Part shown: in pieces, positions 14,927 through 22,815 of the stretch
Layout of the letters: each line of letters begins with the position of its first letter
How positions within the stretch are numbered: the stretch's first letter is position 1
Assembly: GCA_040880545.1 (NCBI GenBank)
Contig: JBBDIE010000061.1
Span: 1-35,611 of the forward strand
DNA length: 35,611 nt
Origin: M55B112 sp040880545
GTDB taxonomy: Bacteria; Bacteroidota; Bacteroidia; Bacteroidales; GCA-2748055
Direction of reading: 5' to 3'
Made by a program: the position numbers and the translations under genes
The notes under the pieces: model-generated
Databases searched by the model: none
Told to the model about the DNA's origin: nothing
What the model saw: only the letters and a program-made list of their open reading frames with translations

Positions 14927-17503
14927 ATGAATCCGACAGATAACAGTTTTCTGGATATATTTAATAAGGAAGTAGGACTGAAATTTCAGCTGTACAATAG
15001 TCTTTTCACTGCCCTGCCCTTTCATAAAGTAGAAAAAACAGGTGTCCTGGTATCCATATTCCTGCTCCATTGTGAAGAGGGATTTGATGCGGGTAAGGGA
15101 CCCGTGGAAATTATACGGTCATTTCTAAGTCAGTATACAACCTTAAAATCAGAACAGGAGGAGTTGGATCTGCTCTTCCGCTTTGTACAGTATTCGGAGC
15201 GCCAGGTAGTGTTGTTCGATGCACTTGAAGATGCAGCCTTCCCCAAAGTAAATGATCTGGGAGGCTCCGGAACACTGACCCACCTTAATTCTGAGGTGGT
15301 GCACCAGCAGATGCAGGAGAAGATCAAAAAGAAATTTGAGGATTTTTCAGTACGGCTTGTCCTTACCGCACACCCAACCCAGTTTTACCCCAGCGAAGTG
15401 TTGGTTATCATCAACGATCTGGCCAGGGCGATTATTGAGGACAACACCGTTCTGGTGAACAGCTATCTCCAGCAACTGGGCAAAACACCCTTCTTCAAAA
15501 GCACCAAACCTACTCCGTATGATGAAGCGGTAAACCTGATCTGGTACCTGGAAAATGTCTTTTACCATGCAGCAGGGGAGATACTTACATACCTGAAAGG
15601 AAGATTTCCGGGCAGTATTACCCCTGGTAACCGGTTGATCAGGCTTGGATTTTGGCCGGGAGGTGATCGCGACGGAAACCCGTTTGTGAAATCCGATACT
15701 GCCATCAATGTGGCCAGTGCACTCAGGGCATCAATTATCAAAAGTTATTACGAAGAGATCCACCAGTTAAAAAGACGGCTTACCTTCAAGGGAGTCTCCC
15801 ATATTCTGACAGAACTGGAAGAGTTACTCTATAAGAACATGTTCCTTCCCGCTGATAAATTTAAAATGCAAAGTGAAGATATCCTGCAATACCTGTTCAG
15901 GATCAGGGAACTGCTAATAGAAGAACATAACAGCCTGTTTCTTGAACCCCTGGAGAGCCTGATTGGAAAAATAGAATTATTTGGTCTCCATTTTGCCTCC
16001 CTGGATATCAGGCAAGACAGTAAAGTTCACAATGCATTGCTTGCTGAGGTGGCCGGGAAAACAGCTATTTTGCCGAAAAATTACCAGGAGTTATCTGATT
16101 CTGAAAAGATCGGACATCTGGTCAGTATCCGGAACACGATTGATCAAAATATACTTGAAGACGAAATAGAGAAAGATGTGATTGAAACCATCGGGGCCAT
16201 AAAAAGCATACAGGCCAGTAACGGGGAGGCAGGGTGTCATCGTTATATCATCAGCCATACACGGAACCCTGTGGATGTGATTGGTGTTTACGGACTGTTC
16301 AAACTGGCAGGATGGAAAAGTGAGGAAATCAGGGTTGATATTGTACCCCTGTTTGAATCCATAGAGGACCTGGGAAGGGCTCCTCAAATGATGAAGGAGC
16401 TCTATGAGTTGGATGTGTATCGCGACCATCTGGCACGGAGGGACAATGTTCAGACCATCATGCTTGGATTTTCAGATGGAACCAAAGATGGAGGGTTCCT
16501 GATGGCCAACTGGAGTATCTACAAGGCAAAAGAGGCGTTGTCTAAGATCTCTGAGGAGTGTGGGATAGAGGTTGTGTTCTTTGATGGCCGTGGAGGCCCG
16601 CCCGCCCGGGGTGGCGGACGAACACACCAGTTCTATTCATCCCTTGGATCAAATATTGCCAACAAGGAGATCCAGATCACGATACAGGGCCAAACCATCA
16701 GTGCGAATTTCGGTACTATCGATACGGCACGCTATAATATGGAACAGCTGATACACGCGGGAATATGGAGCGATCTGTTTTCATCCCGGAGACCAACCCT
16801 CAATGCCGATGAAGATGAAATTTTCGATGCCCTTGCCAGGGAAAGTTTCAATGCCTACAGTTCCCTGAAAAACAGACCGAATTTCCTGGAGTATCTCAAT
16901 TATGCCAGTCCACTGCGCTATTACTCAGAAGCCAATATCAGTAGCCGCCCGTCCAGGCGAAAAAAGGGTAAACTGAACCTGGAAGATCTGCGTGCAGTAC
17001 CATACGTGGGTTCATGGAGCCAGATGAAACAAAATCTTCCCGGATTTTATGGTGTTGGAACAGCATTCAGCAAACTGGAGGAGGCAGGCAGATGGAATGA
17101 AATTGAAACGCTCTATAAAAACTCCTCATTCTTCAGAACGGTCATGGAAAACTGTGAAATGGCCATGACAAAATGTTTCTTTCCACTTACGGCATACCTG
17201 TCAGAACATCCCGGATATGGCGTCCTCTGGAAAAATATACACGACGAATTCCAGCGAACAAAATACTATCTTCTGAAACTTTCGGGCTATACCGAATTAA
17301 TGGAAGGCAAACCGGTCAATAAGATGTCGATCCATATGCGACAGCGCATTGAACTTCCCCTGCTGACCATTCAGCAATATGCCCTGGACAGGATACGTGA
17401 CCTGGAAAAATCTGCTTCCCCAGAAAAACAGAAAAACGTGTACGAAAAACTTGCCATGCGGTGCTCATTCGGGATCATTAATGCCGAAAGAAATTCTGCC
17501 TGA
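14927..17503 (+). CDS. ppc: Phosphoenolpyruvate carboxylase
   Basis: It carboxylates phosphoenolpyruvate with bicarbonate to give oxaloacetate, refilling the TCA cycle. The 858-aa length is a little below the usual 880-970. The catalytic His lies in LTAHPTQFYPSEV (H149), the PEP/metal site in GFWPGGDRDGNPFV (about 241-254), and the mobile loop and bicarbonate region in FFDGRGGPPARGGG (about 549-562). The C-terminus is unusual: classical PEPC ends in RNTG, here the aligned end is ERNSA. N-terminal regulatory sequence is minimal (no plant-type phosphorylation Ser). The gene stands alone, between a repeat-bearing spacer and cdd 117 bases downstream. Confidence 0.95.
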   Translation: MNPTDNSFLDIFNKEVGLKFQLYNSLFTALPFHKVEKTGVLVSIFLLHCEEGFDAGKGPVEIIRSFLSQYTTLKSEQEELDLLFRFVQYSERQVVLFDALEDAAFPKVNDLGGSGTLTHLNSEVVHQQMQEKIKKKFEDFSVRLVLTAHPTQFYPSEVLVIINDLARAIIEDNTVLVNSYLQQLGKTPFFKSTKPTPYDEAVNLIWYLENVFYHAAGEILTYLKGRFPGSITPGNRLIRLGFWPGGDRDGNPFVKSDTAINVASALRASIIKSYYEEIHQLKRRLTFKGVSHILTELEELLYKNMFLPADKFKMQSEDILQYLFRIRELLIEEHNSLFLEPLESLIGKIELFGLHFASLDIRQDSKVHNALLAEVAGKTAILPKNYQELSDSEKIGHLVSIRNTIDQNILEDEIEKDVIETIGAIKSIQASNGEAGCHRYIISHTRNPVDVIGVYGLFKLAGWKSEEIRVDIVPLFESIEDLGRAPQMMKELYELDVYRDHLARRDNVQTIMLGFSDGTKDGGFLMANWSIYKAKEALSKISEECGIEVVFFDGRGGPPARGGGRTHQFYSSLGSNIANKEIQITIQGQTISANFGTIDTARYNMEQLIHAGIWSDLFSSRRPTLNADEDEIFDALARESFNAYSSLKNRPNFLEYLNYASPLRYYSEANISSRPSRRKKGKLNLEDLRAVPYVGSWSQMKQNLPGFYGVGTAFSKLEEAGRWNEIETLYKNSSFFRTVMENCEMAMTKCFFPLTAYLSEHPGYGVLWKNIHDEFQRTKYYLLKLSGYTELMEGKPVNKMSIHMRQRIELPLLTIQQYALDRIRDLEKSASPEKQKNVYEKLAMRCSFGIINAERNSA

Positions 17504-17594
17504 CAAAAATCTCCTGTGCTGAACACCCGGTTAGCGTTCACACTGTTGCCTTCCAGACAGGATACCCGACGATACAACTATACGATAAATTCAA

Positions 17595-17602
17595 TACCTT
17601 TG
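17595..17602 (+). promoter_or_regulatory. Candidate -7 box for cdd
   Basis: TACCTTTG is an exact TAnnTTTG match. Transcription would begin about 7 bases later, leaving a leader of roughly 10 bases before the ATG at 17620. Confidence 0.45.
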
Positions 17603-17619
17603 GTGTAAAGAGACACATT

Positions 17620-18102
17620 ATGCGAACAGAGGAACTGAAAATTACTATATATTCATATGACAAACCGGATGAGCTACCCGGAAACGGCGGGAAATTGATC
17701 GAATTGGCGAAAAATGCGACCGAAAACGCCTGGGCCCCCTATTCCCAGTTCAGGGTTGGCGCTGCCCTGGAACTTGAAAACGGGGAGATCATCACAGGCA
17801 ATAACCAGGAGAACATTGCATTTCCTTCGGGATTATGTGCAGAACGGGTGGCCCTTTTCTATGCCGGATCACAACACCCGGGGGTGGCAGTAAAGAAAAT
17901 TGCACTGGCGGCATTTGCAGACGACCGGTTTGTGGATAAGCCGGTCTATCCCTGCGGCGATTGCCGGCAGGTATTGCTTGAGCACGAAAACAGGGTCGGT
18001 AAACCTGTGGAGGTGATCATGTTTGGAGAATCAGAAATAAAAGTAGTGAAAAGTGTGAGTGATCTGCTGCCTTTGCCATTCGACTACAACCTGACTCCCT
18101 GA
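17620..18102 (+). CDS. cdd: Cytidine deaminase
   Basis: It deaminates cytidine and deoxycytidine to uridine and deoxyuridine in pyrimidine salvage. The 160-aa protein shows the complete zinc site of the tetrameric class: FPSGLCAERVAL with Cys73 and proton-shuttling Glu75, and YPCGDCRQVL with Cys112 and Cys115. The substrate strand NNQENIAF (about 61-68) and the YSQFRVGAAL segment (about 41-50) are also typical. The N-terminal ~20 residues are longer than in the shortest family members (about 130 aa). The 3' end overlaps the convergent pseudouridine synthase gene by 19 bases. Confidence 0.95.
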   Translation: MRTEELKITIYSYDKPDELPGNGGKLIELAKNATENAWAPYSQFRVGAALELENGEIITGNNQENIAFPSGLCAERVALFYAGSQHPGVAVKKIALAAFADDRFVDKPVYPCGDCRQVLLEHENRVGKPVEVIMFGESEIKVVKSVSDLLPLPFDYNLTP

Positions 18103-18794
18103 TCTTTTTCAAATCGATCAAAGATATCCTCCGCCGGGAAAGGTGCAGTTATTACGATCTTTTCCTTCTTCACAGGATGTATAAATGAAATCCTCCTCGC
18201 ATGCAGGCTGATACCCCCGTTACGGTTTGGTCGTTTGGCCCCGTATTTCACATCTCCCCTGATGGGACACCCGATTTTGGCCAACTGTGACCTGATCTGA
18301 TGATGACGGCCTGTTTCAAGGTTGATCTCAAGCAGATGATACCGGTCCCCGGATGCCAGATGACGGTAGGTCAATACGGCGAGTTTTGAATCTGGCACCT
18401 CCCTGTCATGACAGTAGGATTTGTTTTGCTTCCTGTTACGAACAATCTGATGTGTTAATTTACCAGCAGAAGGGTCCGGCATTTCAGCCACTAGTGCATA
18501 ATAGATCTTTTCAACTTTTTTCTCTTTAAACAACCCGGCCATCCTGCTGAGTGCCTTCCCCGTTTTGGTATATACAACAGCGCCGCTCACGGGCTGGTCC
18601 AGCCGGTGCGGAATACCCACGAAAACGTTCCCCGGTTTTGAATCCCTTTCCTTCAGGAAATCCCGCAATTTGTTATCCAGTGAAAGATCACCGGTCTTAT
18701 CCCCCTGAACGATATCTGACACCTGCTTGTTCAGTACAACCAGATGATTGTCTTCATACAGGATCCTGATAGCATACTTTTTTTCTAATGACAT
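18084..18794 (-). CDS. RluA-family pseudouridine synthase
   Basis: It isomerises specific uridines to pseudouridine in rRNA or tRNA. The 236-aa protein is a catalytic domain only, with no N-terminal S4 RNA-binding domain. The family motif II reads GIPHRLDQPVSGAVV with the catalytic Asp66 (canonical HRLDxxTSG, here with V in place of T). LLEINLETGRHHQIRSQLA (about 154-172) is the conserved C-terminal motif, and GISLHARRISFIHP (about 193-206) is also typical. The start ATG at 18794 gives ILYEDNHLVVLNK as the first strand. The target uridine cannot be deduced. It lies 19 bases downstream of panB on the same strand, suggesting co-transcription. Confidence 0.92.
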   Translation of the reverse strand: MSLEKKYAIRILYEDNHLVVLNKQVSDIVQGDKTGDLSLDNKLRDFLKERDSKPGNVFVGIPHRLDQPVSGAVVYTKTGKALSRMAGLFKEKKVEKIYYALVAEMPDPSAGKLTHQIVRNRKQNKSYCHDREVPDSKLAVLTYRHLASGDRYHLLEINLETGRHHQIRSQLAKIGCPIRGDVKYGAKRPNRNGGISLHARRISFIHPVKKEKIVITAPFPAEDIFDRFEKDQGVRL

Positions 18795-18813
18795 GGGTTG
18801 GCAGACCGGTTAT

Positions 18814-19629
18814 TTAATACTGTTCCCGCTCATTGGGGAAGTCGCCTGACCGGACATCCTCAATGTAGGTTTTTACCGCTCCGGATATCTCGGCATTGAG
18901 GTTGTGGTACCGCCGCAGGAACCTGGGAGAGAACTCCTGGGTTATACCAAGCATATCGTGGATCACCAGTACCTGTCCGTCGGCATGATTCCCTGCGCCA
19001 ATACCAATGGTGGGAATACGCAGCATTTTTGAGACTTTTTCTCCCAGTGTGGCAGGAATTTTTTCAAGAACAATGGCAAAGCATCCTGTTTTCTCCAGCA
19101 ACTGGGCATCTTCAATCAGTTTTTCCGCTTCGGAATTCTCCGTGGCACGAACAACATAGGTGCCGAATTTATGGATCGCCTGGGGTGTCAGGCCCAGGTG
19201 CCCCATTACCGGGATACCGGCAGATAAAATACGCTCCACCGAGTCGATGATGTCTTCTCCCCCTTCCAGTTTCACGGCGCTTGCCCCGGTCTCCTTCATG
19301 ATCCGTACTGCAGATGCCAACGCTTTCTTTGAATTACCCTGGTAGGTACCAAATGGAAGATCCACAACAATCAACGCCCTGCTTGTTGCACGCACAACAG
19401 ACGCCGCATGATAGATCATATTGTCGAGGGTAATGGGAAGGGTGGTTTCAAATCCCGCCATTACGTTGGAGGCTGAATCGCCCACCAGAATGATATCAAC
19501 CCCCGCCTGGTCGAGGATACGTGCCATGGAATAATCATAACCGGTCAACATCGCAATCTTCTCTCCCTTTAATTTCATCTCAAACAATACATGGGTAGTT
19601 ATTTTCCTGGCTGAGCTGTGTACTGACAT
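18814..19629 (-). CDS. panB: 3-methyl-2-oxobutanoate hydroxymethyltransferase
   Basis: This is the first committed step of pantothenate and CoA synthesis: it transfers a hydroxymethyl group from 5,10-methylene-THF to alpha-ketoisovalerate, giving ketopantoate. The frame is open from 19680, but the ATG at 19629 (MSVHSSARKITTHVLF, 271 aa) matches the usual family start and length. Family motifs include MLTGYDYSMARILDQAGVD, LVGDSASNVMAGFETT (metal-binding Asp in the 'VGDS' motif), DLPFGTYQ, AVKLEGG and VMGHLGLTPQ, then ATLGEKVSKMLRIPTIGIGAG. All are in order. No panC or panD is adjacent. Confidence 0.95.
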   Translation of the reverse strand: MSVHSSARKITTHVLFEMKLKGEKIAMLTGYDYSMARILDQAGVDIILVGDSASNVMAGFETTLPITLDNMIYHAASVVRATSRALIVVDLPFGTYQGNSKKALASAVRIMKETGASAVKLEGGEDIIDSVERILSAGIPVMGHLGLTPQAIHKFGTYVVRATENSEAEKLIEDAQLLEKTGCFAIVLEKIPATLGEKVSKMLRIPTIGIGAGNHADGQVLVIHDMLGITQEFSPRFLRRYHNLNAEISGAVKTYIEDVRSGDFPNEREQY

Positions 19630-19771
19630 ATCACAATATTTTATACAAAGTTCTGAATAAATTCCGATAAAAGGTACCACAAAAGTAAAAATTACTGCGT
19701 CAAAATGTCAGTCCATCGCACGCATAAGGAAAAATTCTGACAAATATCAGTTGATCGCAGTGTCATATTTA

Positions 19772-19798
19772 CATATATGGGAGACATATCATATATGG
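19772..19798. promoter_or_regulatory. Paired CATATATGG sites upstream of dnaK
   Basis: CATATATGG occurs at 19772-19780 and again at 19790-19798, 18 bases apart start to start, roughly 60-85 bases before the dnaK ATG. The spacing places both on nearly the same DNA face. No CIRCE (HrcA) element was found. It could be an operator or simply part of an AT-rich promoter. Confidence 0.3.
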
Positions 19799-19856
19799 CA
19801 TAATCATTGACAAATAAAAGACAAGTACATAGAAAAACATTCAAACATCATTAAAT

Positions 19857-21761
19857 ATGGGTAAAATAATTGGAATAGATTTAGGAACAACAAATTCTTG
19901 TGTTTCCGTAATGGAAGGAAATGAGCCTGTTGTGATTCCCAACAGCGAAGGAAAAAGAACAACCCCTTCGGTAGTGGCATTTGTTGAAAATGGAGAACGG
20001 AAAGTGGGAGATCCTGCAAAACGACAGGCAATAACCAATCCGGAAAAAACGGTATACTCCATCAAGAGGTTCATGGGAGAAACGTTTGACAGGGTTACCA
20101 AAGAAGTTAGAAGGGTTCCCTACAAGGTTATCAAGGGCGAAAACAATACACCAAGGATACAAATTGATGACCGTAAGTACTCTCCCCAGGAGATTTCTGC
20201 CATGGTACTTCAGAAAATGAAGAAGACCGCGGAAGATTACCTGGGTACAGAAGTTACCGAAGCGGTAATTACCGTACCGGCCTATTTCAGTGATTCACAG
20301 CGCCAGGCCACCAAAGAGGCCGGAGAGATCGCCGGACTGAAAGTAAAACGGATCATCAACGAGCCGACAGCTGCATCACTGGCATACGGGCTCGACAAAA
20401 AATCTTCGGACCTGAAGATTGCTGTCTTTGACCTTGGTGGTGGAACATTTGACATTTCAATCCTGGAACTGGGTGATGGCGTATTTGAAGTTAAATCAAC
20501 CAATGGTGATACACACCTTGGCGGAGACGACTTTGACCAGGTGATCATCGACTGGCTGGCAGCCGAGTTCAAAAAAGACGAAGGGATCGACCTGAAACAG
20601 GATCCCATGGCGCTGCAACGTTTGAAAGAGACAGCCGAAAAGGCAAAAATTGAACTTTCCAGCTCCACACAAACGGAGATCAACCTGCCCTATATCATGC
20701 CGGTTGACGGAATTCCCAAGCACCTTGTTAAAACTTTGACCAGGGCAAAATTTGAAAGTCTGGCCGACAAACTTATCCAGGCAACCATCGAGCCTTGTAA
20801 AAAAGCGATGAAGGATGCAGGAATGAAATCTTCCGATATCAGTGAAGTGATCCTGGTAGGCGGTTCTACCCGTATCCCGGCCATTCAGAAAGTTGTTCAG
20901 GAATTCTTCGGAAAAGCACCTTCGAAAGGGGTTAACCCCGATGAGGTGGTTGCCATCGGGGCAGCGATCCAGGGAGGTGTACTCACAGGTGAGGTAAAAG
21001 ATGTGTTATTACTGGATGTTACCCCGTTGTCATTGGGTATCGAAACCATGGGTGGTGTTTCAACCAAACTGATCGAATCCAATACAACCATCCCCACGAA
21101 GAAGACACAAACATTCACCACCGCTGCCGACAACCAGCCCTCGGTTGAGATTCACGTGTTGCAGGGCGAACGTTCCCTGGCAAAGGACAACAAAACCATC
21201 GGCCGGTTCCATCTGGACGGAATACCACCATCACCACGGGGTATGCCACAGATTGAAGTTACTTTCGATATCGATGCCAACGGAATACTGAATGTCTCTG
21301 CAAGGGATAAAGGGACCGGTAAAGAGCAAAGTATCAGAATTGAAGCATCTTCAGGATTAACTGAAGAAGAGATCAATAAGATGAAGGAAGAGGCGAAGGC
21401 CAATGAGGCAACCGACAAAGAGGTAAAAGAGCGGATTGAGAAACTAAATAATGCCGACAGCCTTGCTTTCCAATCTGAGAAACAGTTGAAAGAGTACGGC
21501 GAAAAGTTGCCTGAAGAGAAGAAGAAGGTGATTGAAGAGGCGCTGGCTAAGTTGAAAGAGGCACATAAAGCCGAAGACATCGCAGCCATTGATGCAGCCA
21601 CTGAAGCACTGAACAATGCATGGCAGGCAGCCTCGCAGGATATGTACAACGCGGGCCAGCAGGAAGGTGAGCAACCCCAGCAGGAAGAACCTGCAGGTAA
21701 ATCAAACAAGAAGGATGACGACGGTGAGGTGACCGATGTCGATTTCGAGGAGGTGAAATAG
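19857..21761 (+). CDS. dnaK: Chaperone DnaK (Hsp70)
   Basis: An ATP-driven cytoplasmic chaperone that folds and protects proteins with DnaJ and GrpE. The 634-aa length is normal. The nucleotide-binding domain starts GKIIGIDLGTTNSCVSV and includes AVFDLGGGTFDISIL (about 193-207) and ILVGGSTRIPAIQ (about 333-345). The linker DVLLLDVTPLSLGIET lies near 383-398, followed by the substrate-binding beta domain and a helical lid from about 505. The tail ends in an acidic EVTDVDFEEVK, the conserved C-terminal signature. It is monocistronic: a strong terminator follows, and no grpE, dnaJ or hrcA gene is near. Confidence 0.98.
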   Translation: MGKIIGIDLGTTNSCVSVMEGNEPVVIPNSEGKRTTPSVVAFVENGERKVGDPAKRQAITNPEKTVYSIKRFMGETFDRVTKEVRRVPYKVIKGENNTPRIQIDDRKYSPQEISAMVLQKMKKTAEDYLGTEVTEAVITVPAYFSDSQRQATKEAGEIAGLKVKRIINEPTAASLAYGLDKKSSDLKIAVFDLGGGTFDISILELGDGVFEVKSTNGDTHLGGDDFDQVIIDWLAAEFKKDEGIDLKQDPMALQRLKETAEKAKIELSSSTQTEINLPYIMPVDGIPKHLVKTLTRAKFESLADKLIQATIEPCKKAMKDAGMKSSDISEVILVGGSTRIPAIQKVVQEFFGKAPSKGVNPDEVVAIGAAIQGGVLTGEVKDVLLLDVTPLSLGIETMGGVSTKLIESNTTIPTKKTQTFTTAADNQPSVEIHVLQGERSLAKDNKTIGRFHLDGIPPSPRGMPQIEVTFDIDANGILNVSARDKGTGKEQSIRIEASSGLTEEEINKMKEEAKANEATDKEVKERIEKLNNADSLAFQSEKQLKEYGEKLPEEKKKVIEEALAKLKEAHKAEDIAAIDAATEALNNAWQAASQDMYNAGQQEGEQPQQEEPAGKSNKKDDDGEVTDVDFEEVK

Positions 21762-21787
21762 TGCCTGCAGAAAACCAAGTTATTTTT

Positions 21788-21817
21788 AAGGCCGGCTCAT
21801 CTGAGTCGGCCTTTATT
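21788..21817 (+). terminator. Rho-independent terminator of dnaK
   Basis: AAGGCCG and CGGCCTT close a GC-rich hairpin that continues inward through CTCA/TGAG, followed by TTTATT. It begins 27 bases after the dnaK stop. Confidence 0.85.
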
Positions 21818-21836
21818 AATTACGGTCGGGATTTAT

Positions 21837-21844
21837 TATCTTTA
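21837..21844 (+). promoter_or_regulatory. Candidate -7 box for the MORN-repeat gene
   Basis: TATCTTTA matches TAnnTTTG in all but the last base, 52 bases before the ATG at 21896. The same octamer, preceded by TTTAT, occurs before the peptidase gene at 22801-22808. Confidence 0.3.
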
Positions 21845-21895
21845 ACCATACCAACAAACACACTATTACGTTATTAATACCATAAAGGAATACCT

Positions 21896-22660
21896 ATGCA
21901 ACGTCTGCATCTTACAGTCATACTGATCATTACCTTCTGCTTTTCTGCCTTTGCACAGAATGCATACGACAGTAACGGGCTACGTACCGGTCCGTGGAGA
22001 GGGTATTATGAAGACTCCACGTTGCGGTTTGAAGCTGAATTTGAAGCAGGGAAACCGGTGGGACTAATGAAAAGATACAATGAAAAGGGTGTTTTATCGG
22101 CCACCATGTACTTTTATGCCGGTTCAGTCAGGTGTTTTGTAAAAATGTATACGCCACAGGGTAAGATAAATGCCACCGGGATATACGAAGCACAAAAAAT
22201 GGATTCAACCTGGAATTACCTGGGTGCAGATGGTGCGGTAAGAATGACAGAGAATTATGACAACGGTGTTTTATCAGGACCCACAAAAAACTTCTATCCT
22301 TCAGGTAATATATCCCAATGTATCAACTATACTGACGGAGTAAAAGATGGGCAGTGGATCCAATACTTCGATAACGGGGATACCATGATGTCTGCATATT
22401 ATATAAACGGACTGCTACATGGCAAGTACATCACTTACTACCCCGGGGGGAAAATCCAGATAAAAGGAATCTATTACCATGACCTGAAAGATGAAGCATG
22501 GACATATTATTCTGAAGAGGGAGAGATTTTGACTATACTACACTATGACCAGGGCGATATTCTCAACCCGGAAGAGATGGAAGAGAACTATGAAAAATTC
22601 ATTAAGCAAATTGAGGAAAATATTGGAAATACTCCGGATCCTTCCCTGGGGGGTATGTAA
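21896..22660 (+). CDS. Secreted MORN-repeat protein
   Basis: The 254-aa protein has a signal peptide (about residues 1-20, cut near SAFAQ|NA), then seven or so MORN-2-type repeats of about 23 residues, each with the pattern Y-x-x-G-x-x-x-G-x-W/x-x-Y-x-x-x-G-x-L. Examples are SNGLRTGPWRGYYEDSTL, YNEKGVLSATMYFYAG, YDNGVLSGPTKNFYPSG, YTDGVKDGQWIQYFDNG and YINGLLHGKYITYYPGG. Such proteins are common in Bacteroidota and are often labelled YwqK-like. Repeats of this type form an extended beta sheet, usually for protein contacts, and no enzyme motif is present. The ~35 C-terminal residues are acidic (NPEEMEENYEKF...). It lies between dnaK and an exported peptidase; no functional link is evident. Confidence 0.85.
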   Translation: MQRLHLTVILIITFCFSAFAQNAYDSNGLRTGPWRGYYEDSTLRFEAEFEAGKPVGLMKRYNEKGVLSATMYFYAGSVRCFVKMYTPQGKINATGIYEAQKMDSTWNYLGADGAVRMTENYDNGVLSGPTKNFYPSGNISQCINYTDGVKDGQWIQYFDNGDTMMSAYYINGLLHGKYITYYPGGKIQIKGIYYHDLKDEAWTYYSEEGEILTILHYDQGDILNPEEMEENYEKFIKQIEENIGNTPDPSLGGM

Positions 22661-22800
22661 CGATCCCCCGCTGCCATAAACAGTTTGTATCCCTTCTTTG
22701 TTATGATCTCATTAATCTGTGTGATGCTTTCTGATCTGAACGAAAACAGGAATTATCATCAATTCCATGGTCAATGATATGGAGTGGCTTTACATTTTAT

Positions 22801-22808
22801 TATCTTTA
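22801..22808 (+). promoter_or_regulatory. Candidate -7 box for the S8 peptidase gene
   Basis: TATCTTTA is one base away from TAnnTTTG and starts 15 bases before the ATG at 22816. Transcription would begin about there, so the mRNA would be almost leaderless. It is the same octamer as at 21837. Confidence 0.3.
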
Positions 22809-22815
22809 GTGGATC

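Noticed and set aside
21152..21778. 208-aa minus-strand frame opposite dnaK
   Set aside because: It is Ser-rich translation of the complement of Glu/Lys-rich dnaK codons. Long antisense frames are common opposite dnaK.
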